Source: Cryptomeria japonica (lineage: Eukaryota > Streptophyta > Pinopsida > Cupressales > Cupressaceae). From it: a stretch of DNA of 64,000 nt. The translations under genes and the position numbers were made by a program. The notes under the pieces were generated by a model. It made no database searches. It saw nothing but the letters and a program-made list of their open reading frames with translations, and was not told the DNA's origin. The stretch covers positions 224,677,415 to 224,741,414 of the forward strand of contig NC_081410.1 in NCBI RefSeq assembly GCF_030272615.1. The letters are read 5' to 3'. Shown here in pieces: positions 35,401-45,539 of the stretch (its first letter is position 1; the number at the start of each line of letters is the position of its first letter).

Positions 35401-35669
35401 AAAAGGAAAGAGACAAGATCATTCGGAGAGCAAGGAGTCTCAGAGGTTTGGTGAGTCCAAGATTGGATTCACTTGGTGTACATAAAAGGGAATGTATGGA
35501 TATGCTTGTGAAGCCCACACCGACATAAGTCATTGATAAAGAAACATTTGCACATTTACTGAGTAGACTTGTATCCATATCTAGAACACTCAAAACCGGT
35601 TGGGATACCTATGTACAGTTGCTAGAGAAAGCTTACCTGAAAATTTTGAGATTGGTCAAACTTTGGTAA
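32485..35669 (+). pseudogene. Element F ORF2: large unknown protein (stops and frameshifts)
   Basis: From the ATG at 32485 the frame gives MASGSLSSPTFIVNPAII, then stops, then VPDGVVYVEDVRAYIHC near 32620. This aligns with IPDRVLLIEDVRFFTKC of element B. A helical, possibly folded segment follows (32877-33708; includes KYDLCEWLRSELMINLGKI and FRFGNLIVCLMLYFMHEL). Next is a Lys/Pro-rich linker (33850-34060), then more fragments and a C-terminal coiled coil (35100-35660), ending near LLEKAYLKILRLVKLW. The intact protein would be on the order of 1,000 residues, longer than in B, which lacks the middle segment. No known domain was recognised. Confidence 0.6.
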
Positions 35670-35889
35670 AGTAATCTGTAATTATTCTTTCAATTCTTTC
35701 ACCGGTCTTTGGCATTGATGCCAAAGGGGGAGTGTATATAATGTGAAAAATATGTATGTAATCCTAAGGGGAGGATATCAGGTAGAGTATATTGTTGATA
35801 GGGTCAATCAGCTCGGGGGGAGCATGTTTCATGTTTCAGTTGAACCGACAAGGAATCCATTTTTCACATGAGTGTTGCCATCAATGCCA

Positions 35890-36761
35890 AAGGGGGAGAT
35901 TGATGACAATTGACACTCATTGGAATCATATGTTGTCATTGACGGCAACAAGATTATATTGAAGGCATATACCGTCATTTGGAGGCATACACCGATGAAT
36001 ACCGACATTGGAGTATTTAGGGTCATCACCGGCACCGACACTGACAACCAACACTTCAGTGAAGTCGACATCAGTTTGAGATCCAAAAGGTTTTATTTGT
36101 AAAATCATTTTGTAATTATTATATAAGGGCCGAAATTGAATATCTTTTGTATTGTAATCCGACATAAGGCATATTGTTTGTAAAGGGTATATAAGTCAGT
36201 CTGTTAGGTCATTTTCATATAAGACAAGATATATGAAAAAGGTAGAGGAATTGTGTAATGCGAAGGATATGTATGAAGGTCATTTGTATGGGAATGTAAT
36301 ATCATACTAAGATCAATAGATGGTTTGTAAAGTATTCTTGGAGGAAAGGAGATACCAGTAGAAGGATTCAGGGTTCGTGAACCGGTACAAAATAGAGCTT
36401 TAACCGGAACTCTTTTTGGCATTGCAGATGCATTTTGTGAGTTCACCGGTATTGTTTTATCTTAGCAAAAGCTTGTAGTCAGTGAGACTCTTTTGTGTTG
36501 AGCAATGTGCTCTAGGTAGTGTGTCTTCCTACATGTGCAGGCTCATGCTATGTAATATCTTTCATATGGCCAGTGAATTGATATTGTGGGTCACAAATCC
36601 CACCATGGTTTTTCCTCTTTGAGGTTTTCCACGTATAAATTCAGTGGTTATGGTGTTCATTCATGTGGCTGGTTTATTTACTTCATGTTATATGTTTCTT
36701 TATTTACTAGTTTATATGTGTATGTTATAATAAGGTAAAATCTTATATTACTGGCATAACA
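35890..36761 (+). repeat. Element F polypurine tract and truncated 3' LTR
   Basis: AAAGGGGGAGA (35890-35900), preceded by TTGCCATCAATGCC, leads into the LTR at 35901 (TGATGACAATTGACACTC). It matches 30016-30858 and stops at CTGGCATAACA near 36761, missing the final CCCCCTCTTAG...CCAACA part. Confidence 0.9.
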
Positions 36762-37990
36762 TTGGCTATCTTTCCACATTTGGGAAGTGATCAACTCTTA
36801 TTCTATGGTGGTTGCAATCTATCTTTAAGGCTAATATAAGGGTGAAAGCAAGTTCAAGTAATGTAAGAGTGTTATAGGTACATTAGAAGCTCTAAAATTG
36901 TTGTGTGGGTTCATTGATGTTTTTAGGTGATTGTGTATCTATAATCAAGTCTTTTGATTGTAGAACAAAGCATATTTGCTCTTTGGAGCTTAAATTTTTA
37001 GCTCTATTAAATTTTCTTTGGTGCAAATTATGTATAATCAATTTTGCGTGTGTTTCTATCTATTATTTCTACATTTGTTTTAGAATACATCCATTATACT
37101 TAATTTGAATGTCTTTGTTATGTGGCATTCATATTAAGTAGTTAATAGTGCATTTTAAGGGTTTAGTTGAAGTTTTTTCTATCAAACATATGTTTATAAA
37201 TAGCAAAGAAGTGTGCCCTCAAGATAAACTTTTTTTAGAATAAAAAATCTATATCAAAACCAAGGATTCAAATATAAAACCTCAATGAATTGATTCATAT
37301 CACAACATTTAACATCAATGAATCGCTTCCTATCACAACATCTAATCATTAAATATCAAATTAATCTTATTTTTTTAGATTAAGATCAGGTAACCCCCTA
37401 TAAATTGTAATGTTGGCACAACATGTTGATACCACGTAGATTGAAGGGGGAGTGGACCTCATAACTTCATACCTATCATAAGAAGCTTTCACCAATCGAA
37501 AAACCCCAACCCAACTTTTTTATCTAAATTTATTTGTATTAACTAAACACATTAAACAAGCCACACTTATTAGCTTGGCATAAAAAATAGTGTGTTCTCT
37601 AACCAAGCTCCAAGCTAAGGTGTGAGGTAGATAGTAGGCGTGTAGGTGCTAAGGAGTGATATATATATTCTTTAAAATTATTGGCTAATCTTTCAAATGC
37701 TGATTTCCATATCAGCGTCCTTCATTTTACAATATGGGGAGGGGATGACAGAGAGCCAATGGTAACCACACAAATATTTAGGAAGGACGCTCAGTTCTCA
37801 CCATACAATTACAGCGTGACTACTGCCACCCCTGAATTTCATACCCAGCTAATCCAAAATTATCACATTTGCTTCCTGCACAATATAAATTCTTCCAAAT
37901 TTAGCCTCCCCACATACAGATTCCATTTCAAGGACACTATTACCTGTATGTCAGATTTTCCTGCACTGAGAATTTTCATTGAAACTGAAG
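36762..37990. other. Intergenic sequence upstream of the host gene
   Basis: No supported gene. Contains a 33-bp imperfect tandem duplication (TCAATGAATTGATTCATATC at 37282 and TCAATGAATCGCTTCCTATC at 37315), both ending ACAACATYT. An open stretch at 37681-38031 has no ATG at its start and no domain, and ends at the presumed promoter of the host gene. Confidence 0.5.
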
Positions 37991-37992
37991 TT

Positions 37993-38000
37993 TATATATA
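37993..38000 (+). promoter_or_regulatory. Candidate TATA box of the host gene
   Basis: TATATATA lies about 122 bp before the proposed ATG. Transcription would then start near 38025-38032, giving a 5' leader of about 90-100 nt. Placed by position and sequence only. Confidence 0.4.
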
Positions 38001-38121
38001 CCATAGCTGTGGGAACATTTGTGATGCATAGCTTGAGCTCATCAAATGGGAAAAACAGACTAGAAATAGTACACAAACTGCTTTGAAGAACTTGAGGTGT
38101 GAGCAGAGACGTGATAACATT

Positions 38122-41100
38122 ATGGCTTGTGCAGGAAAATCCGTTGGCCTTAAAAACCTATATCTTCCATCTCATGTGGACATTCCTTCTACAAAGATTT
38201 TCAATCATCATTTCAGCCCAAGAAGGCTATTCTTGAAGAACCCAAAAGATGAGATGAAATTGATTGCTATTGTGAGAAGAAATTGGGGACAAGTCGTCTG
38301 TGCTTCTGAGCCAGAGTCAGCTATATCCACCTCCACTTGTAAGTAGTCAGTTAATCTCTGTAAAAATTAGTACAGGGTTAAGAATGTCAGGGTAATGATT
38401 AACAATAAGGAAAAATGTTTGAATTGGCCTTAATTATCGATCACAGCTCAATTGCAGTTTGGCATTGCTTTCATAACTACAATTCAGTAGGGCAAATTTC
38501 CCGGAACAATTTTAGTTCACTGTTATTTGAAAACCATAATGCTAGACCAGGTGATGGTTTGTTGTTTTCTTATATTATTTCTTTGTTGGAGGTATTAAAT
38601 TCCTGTGGCATTGAGGTTTATAAGAGCACTTAACATTAGGGTTTCCCCGTGTTACGTTAAGCTTGAAACAGTCTTCAATGCCATTTGGATTTTTCCTGTA
38701 TTCTTGGTGATATGTTTGATTGTTAGTGAATTCATTGGACAGTCCAGAATTGACTTCAAAATCGAAAACCATTCTTCCTTCTTCGAATATTGTTACTGTT
38801 TCGAAATTCAATGGGAAAATGCATTCGTAACTTCTTCTTCAGGGGGAAAAACATGATTTTTTTTAATTTGAAAAAGAGTATAAATTAGTTTATAAGAAAA
38901 GTCAATCCATCCTTAAAAAATTAAGAACAGAATCCAATCTTGAAGCCATGTACATTATGAAAAACTTCTTTGTGGCCTACCTTTATGTCAAAAACCCAAG
39001 GCCGCAGTTGAATATGTTTGATAGATTTAATCTAAAATTCTTCAGTCCCCACAAGTACAGGGTGATTAATGAACTCAGGAGATCTCTCGGTAAAAGAAGT
39101 GATAGAGAAAGAACAGAGTTTTTTTTAATAAGTGATGGTGCCTAGGAATGCATTGAAATTGGGGTTTTCCTAGGCTTAACTAAATTGGGTGTTTGCACCC
39201 ATGACAGGGTTTGTTAACTATCAAATTTTCCAAATACCGGAGTCGGATAAATTTGATAATCTAACCCACTTTCAAACATTACAGTTCATCCTTTTTATAA
39301 ACAAAACTCCCTAGATGTTTGAAAGCCATCTAAGTAATTCCTGAAACTCTCTTGCCAAATGTGGTTGGTCAGCTTGTTGCTTCTTTGCATATTTTGAATC
39401 AGATGGGGTTTTCATCGATAACTCTAGATACTATTTTGCTAATACGATCGTGGTATCACAGCCTATGCAATTTCTGATTTTGGATGACCGAGAAGTAGAA
39501 CCAACCATACAAGATTGTAAACGGGTCACCTTTGATTAGTATCCTATCTAATACCAGCATTCTGCTAAATGTAGACATTTTGATACAAAGAATTGAAGGA
39601 TGGGATGGATTGCATCTGAGAGAGAAGAAGAATCAGGAGATTGTTGATTGCTAATTCTAAAAGAAAATGGGGAAATGGGGGAATAAATGTGTTAATATCA
39701 TTAGTAATGTACAGACAATTTTCGCAGTTCTTGGGCTCGGAATATTCAAACTAGGAAAATGCCTGGTGAAAAGCTCCGAAAGATTTGATTACAGACCACT
39801 TAAGTCGGAATTTATTGAACTAGGAAAATGCTCGGTGCAAAGCTCCGAAAAGATTTGATTATAAACCACTTAAAGGCAGACTGATTTTGAACATTGAGAA
39901 TTAGTTTGTGTGTTGATTTCGTCATAGCCTGAAACTCGGCAACAACTCATCAAAAAATTTGAATCTGCCCACAAAAACCAAGCCAAGCTTGGGAGTGTTG
40001 GGCCACTAGAGAAGGCTATTGCCGCACCATGGAAGAGCATAAAAAATGGAAGACAGATTGGATCCAATACAAAAAGAAAAGGATTGGATGTTCAATGGAA
40101 AAAAAGATTTGATATGTTGATTGACTTTTTTATCACGTTGGATTGTGACCCAGCAATCACCTATTATATATTACTTATTTCTGTAACTAGGTGTGCACCA
40201 GATATTATCAACTATGCTCACTGTAGACCAATTGTACTACTTCTGTAAATGCTAGGTTGTACCTGAGAACCCCACTATCCTAAAGTGCTGTGAACAATGT
40301 TCACAATTGTTATTGCTCACTCAAAGCAGCCTGAGAAGCAGAAATGCTGCTTACCATAGATGATATTATTGTATTTTATTTTTCTGTTTGTAGGTTTAAC
40401 ATTGTTATAACATGCTTAGTAGTGAATGTTTAGCACTTGCACGTACAGGCATGTTTGGGTTAGATTCTGAAATTTTATGTATTATATGGGAAAGTAGCGT
40501 GTCATCTAAGATAAGAGATGTTCTGGGACAGTTTCTGGTAGATGCATATGGCACATCACAAATTTGTACCGTTTGCATTTATGGTGGACTTACTAGAGAT
40601 TTTATACACCGAGGAGCTTAAATTAACTTCCAAACTTCGTACTCTTCTACAGTGAAAGATTCCAAACCAGAAGCAAAAGCTAAAGTGGAAAACACTACAG
40701 TCAAACCAGTGAAAGATACTAAACCAGAAGCAAACGCTAAAGTCGAAAGCACTGCAGTCAAACCAGTGAAAGATATCACCAATGCTCAAAAGGCTCCAAC
40801 AGAGGTGAAGGAAAATGCAACATCTGTCAAACCCGCTCCACCAAAAGCAAAAGTGGCAGCAGCAACAAAAGCTCCACCTAAACCTTTGCCTGAAATGATG
40901 GCAGAGGAAGTTATCCCTGCAGTAAAGGCTATACTTGAAAAGGAAGAGGATATTTCTGATATTGAGCTTGCATTTGAAGACAACAAGGTTTGTAAACCAG
41001 TCCACCATTTTTCTCCTTGCCCATTCAGATTATAAGTTATAATAGTAAGATATGGTCTGTAATCCTAACCATTAAGTTTTGTGTATCTGAGCAGCTGGAA

Positions 41101-42373
41101 GGAAGCTTTGCAAAGGGAGAAATACCTTATAGCTTTTGGGTGTTCTTTCTGGATGGGACAGTTCAGGGTATGTATTAATTCAATTTTCTTCACTGGGTGA
41201 CTGTGACCTAAAGTTATGTAAGGCCACAACTTTTGAGGCTAACCTTCTTATTAGTTTTTAATTAAGATCTGATTTTATATCTGATTGGCTTCTTATCGCA
41301 CTCACTGATCCATCATCAGGATAGTTTGGTAAAAACCAAGAATAGTAGTGCTCCTAGGATACACAGGAAAAGGCTAGGGTCCCATGGAGGGGGCTTCCTA
41401 AAAAATAGAGCTGAAGCTGCTGAGATTTTTAAGGAAGCCCCTTCTAGTTAGTGGTCCCATGAATTTTGTATTGCAATTCAGTTCATAAATTTAAGCTCTT
41501 AAATTTAAGGAAGTTGGTGAAAAATAATCAAATAAATTTCATTTTCATTTTTTTGTAAATTGTTTTGGCAAGATTCATTTATGTTTTTGTGGGAATCAAA
41601 CTCAGATGATTGACAAATGGCAAACAATATTGCTAAACTGTTCCCACCCCATTTTCACCCAGACCTAAAATGTAGGAGCTTCTATTTTCTAAGAAAAGAT
41701 TCCAAATAATCCTGTAGCCCAGAAATTTTTTTTCATGAGACCTCCTCTTCCCTAAAAATAGAAGCTTAAGCCCCCTCATAAAACCCTTGCTTAAATAGCT
41801 GTAAAAACTAGAGTTAGAGTAAACAAAGAAACAGGATAAGATAAGATAAAATAAAATAAAAATAGGCTAATAAGGTAAATTATGATATACCCAAGTGAAT
41901 AAAGTTCAATATGAAAGCAATAAGCAGAAACTGAAGTGAAAAGGCCAGAATAGAGGCAAAAGTGGAGCAATGGGAAGAAGAGAATGAAGGAACAAATATA
42001 ATAAATTGCTGTTTTATTTTATTGAAAATATGTTATCCATAACTATCTTTAGTACATAAATCTTGTGTTATCCATGTTTTACCCATTATGGAAAAGAAAT
42101 CCATTACATTCTTGATTATAGTTACAAACTTCAGTAAGTTATTGTTTCTATATTCTTTTGAGCTTGGGGGAAATTAGCTGTGTTGAATCTGAGTTCATTG
42201 GTGCAGGTCTAAAGGCATTTTCACTTACATCATATGGCGCACCACCTAGCACTTTTGAGCCCTTCCTTACAATTGACAGGAAACCTACATCAGCTTCGAT
42301 AACTTTTGGGATTCACAAACGACTGAGTGCTCAGAGGATTCTGCCTGAAAAACCAGTAGAAACTAAGCAGTAA
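38122..42373 (+). CDS. Host gene: probable plastid-targeted protein of unknown function, 4 exons, 263 residues
   Basis: Exons are 38122-38338, 40653-40987, 41095-41167 and 42207-42373 (stop TAA at 42371). Donors are T|GTAAGT, AAG|GTTTGT and CAGG|GTATGT; acceptors are TTCTACAG, TGAGCAG and GTGCAG. All joins keep one frame. Residues 1-60 are basic and poor in acids, with VVCAS (58-62) resembling a chloroplast transit cleavage site. Residues 74-150 are a Lys/Pro/Ala/Val-rich linker with a duplicated 19-residue unit (KDSKPEAKAKVENTTVKPV, KDTKPEANAKVESTAVKPV). Residues 160-263 form a compact domain with PYSFWVFFLDGT, FSLTSYGAPPSTFEPFL and KRLSAQRILP. I take this for a conserved plant domain but cannot name the family. 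The ATG at 38122 is the first in frame. No stops or frameshifts, unlike everything else in the window. Confidence 0.8.
38339..40652 (+). other. Intron 1 of the host gene (2314 bp)
   Basis: A long intron typical of plants with large genomes. It contains a 69-bp tandem duplication (listed separately). Short ORFs in it show no domain. No transposon was recognised inside. Confidence 0.75.
39749..39884. repeat. 69-bp tandem duplication in intron 1
   Basis: Copies start AACTAGGAAAATGC at 39749 and 39818, and both contain GGTGAAAAGCTCCGAAA or its variant and GATTTGATTAYARACCACTTA. Two copies, the second slightly diverged. Confidence 0.85.
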
Positions 42374-42640
42374 CGTTGGCTATGATTGTAATTCATAAGG
42401 TTCAGTACAAAATTTTCAAGAGAAAATGAAACTTTACTCCCCGGCCGAGGTTCCTATGTAGCTAATTAATATTCATTGTATTGGCTACTGGTGGGATGCA
42501 CCTCATTCAAAAGAAGTGTTTTTGTTTTTTTTTTATCGAAAAGCTGTTTGGATATCTATTAATCAAGCATTAAACTAGAAGTTACACATGTAGTTATTAA
42601 ATGAGTTAGTATTTATATGAATGGCAAACTTGTAACTAGT
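42374..42640 (+). other. Presumed 3' UTR and downstream sequence of the host gene
   Basis: No coding sequence. A transcript end is expected here, but no clear AATAAA signal stands out. Confidence 0.4.
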
Positions 42641-42649
42641 AGTACTCTC

Positions 42650-43330
42650 TTTTAACAAAATTTGTTAAAAACTCTCTCTTAGGTTTATTAGACAAGGTTG
42701 CCTCTTTACTTCTTTTCTATTATATCCCCTCTACTCCTTTCTTATTATACTCTTGATTGTCGATGCTCTCAAATACTTCTTTGATTATGCTTATTCCCAC
42801 AAAAATTTTAAAAGGCATACACTTCCTTCAAAATGCCCATGTTCTTAATTTCTTCTATGCTAGTGACAATCTACTATTCCTTCAAAATACAATCGATGAA
42901 GTGAATAATGCCATTATTGTTCTTGACTTATTATGTTTGGTGTTAAGCTCCAACTTTTCTATGCTCAAAAATAAATTCTTTATGATTAACTATAACGTAA
43001 CTCTTTCTTAGATCACCCCAAATTGAACTTAATCCGGCAAGGTGTTATCACCTGAAACCTCAATAGGCCTTTTGGTTTGGGGGTTACTCATTGTGATATG
43101 TGATCTTCATTCATATTGAAGTTCAAGGACGAACTTTTGCATTGGATTAAGAAATTCTTATCCATGGCTAGTTGTATTCATGTAGCCAACAAACTTATGA
43201 TTGTCAATCATTTATATTTACTACTACGAGCTCTCTTTTATGAATTTGTTGGGTGAAAATTTTGTAAATTGGTGAAGGATTACAAAATGAGTGTTTCACG
43301 ACAGCACTCAAGATAATATCTCTCAGAAGG
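42650..43330 (+). pseudogene. Element H: LINE (non-LTR) reverse transcriptase fragment
   Basis: Frameshifted pieces spell a LINE reverse transcriptase. IRQGC lies near 42690 (the RQGCPLSP motif), followed by YPLYSFLIILLIVDAL. HVLNFFYASDNLLFLQNT lies near 42838-42890, where YASD stands for the catalytic YADD. SSNFSMLKNKFFMI follows near 42950. Later frames resemble the RYLG and W...LS..CI..VNKLM region of L1-type proteins (43080-43230). No ends, poly-A tail or target duplication were found, so this is an internal relic. Confidence 0.65.
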
Positions 43331-44166
43331 CAAGATATGCTCCCTCCTAATTATAAGGGAAGGCTGCCCCTTTCTACTGCAGCTATTTTCTATTTTTCCT
43401 ACCTGATAACTTTACACTAATTTAAGATACAATAATAACTTAGTTCTCTTCTTTCAGAACTAGTTTTATCTAATTCTCTTGAAAGAAAAGATTTTTCCTC
43501 AACTTAAATAACTTGAAAATTTGCAGTAATATTATACTAACTTTGGAAAGTAAAGTGTCTGTGAAAGAACAAAGTTTTATGTTACTTTCATTTTCTTAAA
43601 ATGACTTAGGGATGGGAATTTGCACACTTAGGAACTCAAAGATTCTTTCTATGTACTAAAACTCCTATCAACCACTGTAACCCAAATATATTGTTAGTTC
43701 AAAGACTGACAAATATATTGAAAGATGTTTTACTCTAACCAAACCGTCCATATAGCACAACGAATTTACTTCTTATCCTTTAAATGAAACTCAATACATA
43801 ACTTGTAAAAGCTCAAAGACTTAAAGCAATCTTATCTCAACTAATTCCCAATTTCTGAACTTCCAAAGCAATTCAAAGATTACTTGAAAAGACTCAAAAG
43901 TTCTTCAAATACCAATAACTATAACCAACTTTAATCAATCAAGAACATATGATACCAATGACATAAGAACATCCATACCACATAAAAGATGGAACTCAAA
44001 ACAAAGTTTGAATGTCAAGCTTATCTCCTTCTTGATTAAATTGCAAATTAACAAAAAGAACACAAAGTCTTCATTTGCTTTTCACTAGGGCAGAGTTTTG
44101 TTGCATAAACATAGATGGAAAAAAGATATTTTTTACAATAATAACCCTCCTATATAGAGAAGAGGG
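43331..44166. other. AT-rich sequence between LINE relic and solo LTR
   Basis: No gene recognised. The part next to 44166 should belong to the far 3' region of element I, because the solo LTR inserted there. It reads as untranslated sequence. Confidence 0.4.
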
Positions 44167-45432
44167 TGTTAGGATAACCGGTGAACAACTAAGAGTGGGG
44201 GGGAATCAGTTGTTAACAAATTATATCAATTAATCTACTTAATAACCTTTGACCAGATTTAAGTACCGATAAAATAGAAACAGATGCCGATAGAAACAGA
44301 TACTGGTAAACAATACAACTTAACAATTAAACAGATAATCAATGCAAAGCAACCATACCACATAACACCATGGTTTGTATGTGGAAAACTCGGAAAGGGA
44401 AAAACCACGGTGGGAAGCCTACCCACAGTCAAATGATACTTCTGCAGAAAGTATGTGATATAATGAGGGGCCTGCACATGCAGGAAGGCACACTGCCTAG
44501 AGCGCATTGCTCATACAAAAGAGTCTCACTGACTACAGAGAGGTTATAACCACCTCAAGACAAATGGACAACAATCCAGAGTAATGAACTGCCAGAGATA
44601 ACATGTACCATACTTGATTACAATCTCGGTTAAGCTCAATATGAGAGGCCTTTGACCTCTTCCTTAATCCCAATTCGATCACCTATGATCAACCAAATCT
44701 CCTTCGCATGTGATATTGCATTTCAAGATCATGACACTTATTCCACATTCCCATTCCATAATCTACAATGAGATCTTACATCATTTTATACCAACCCTAA
44801 GGCCTAAACCAATTAGGTCGGCCACCTAAAAGATATTACAATAAGATCATTACAAAAATTCATATTACAATGATATGCCATGTCGTCTTAAGACCAAAAC
44901 AACAATAACCAATCCATAGAACATACCGGTAACGTGTAGAGTACACGTTAACATGATACTTGTCCATAACCTAGATAGGCACCAGACCTATTCTAGGTCC
45001 ACCACGCTAAAGCAATGTCTTCAAGCTGTTTGAAGCACAATCAAAGAACATCTTCAGCATCCTGAAATCCATGTAGAAGCCACACCAACACCACTTATGC
45101 ATCCTGTCAAGATTCCTCAGTAAAAGCTCTGTCGATAAAACCTGAAACCAATGCCAGTAAGGGTTTATAGGAGTGTATGATAGCATCCGATCACCAAGTC
45201 AATACCAACTGACCAAAACATGCTCCAAGAACATGTAACACATAAAATCAAACATACTCCATTGATCCAAACATGTCGGAAGTGTCCAACAGATAGTCTC
45301 TTTTGCCGGTAACACTAGATCTTCTATCGGTAACCAAAACTTGTTTGTCGGTAACCAACCATAACAGCTAGTGTTGACATCAATGACAAGACATCAATGC
45401 AACACATAATCAATTCATCCATAATGCCAACA
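44167..45432 (-). mobile_element. Element J: solo copia-type LTR
   Basis: A single 1266-bp LTR is flanked by the perfect duplication GAGGG (44162-44166 and 45433-45437). In minus orientation it starts TGTTGGCATTATGG and ends TTATCCTAACA. It carries CACTGCCTAGAGC, AAAACCACGGTGGG and TGGAAAACTCGG in reverse, the same LTR module as in elements E, F, K and L. Its start resembles the LTR of element L (TGTTTGTATTATGG). It arose by recombination between the two LTRs of a full element. Confidence 0.93.
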
Positions 45433-45539
45433 GAGGGGTGCAACATGAAAATAGAAAATTATAACTAATTCTAAGACTAAGTCAAAAGAAGAGTTAAAAC
45501 TGACTTAGGACTTGTGCACTCAACAGGTGCACAACAGTA

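Larger units (their letters stand above)
30016..36761 (+). mobile_element. Element F: non-autonomous LTR retrotransposon with gag and ORF2, truncated 3' LTR
   Basis: The 5' LTR (30016-30897), a Met-tRNA primer site (30900-30912), gag-like ORF1, ORF2 remnants, a polypurine tract (35890-35900) and a 3' LTR (35901-36761) are present. The 3' LTR lacks the last roughly 40 bp of the 5' copy, so the right junction has been deleted and no target duplication is visible. As in element B, no protease, integrase, reverse transcriptase or RNase H motif is visible. It has the same gene order as B but unrelated LTR sequence. Confidence 0.9.

Noticed and set aside
37681-38031. 116-codon open frame just upstream of the host gene
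   Set aside because: It does not begin with ATG, has no domain, and overlaps the likely promoter and TATA box.
40556-41008. 150-codon Cys/Phe/Trp-rich minus-strand frame
   Set aside because: It is antisense to exon 2; its odd composition is the mirror of the Lys/Glu/Ala-rich exon.
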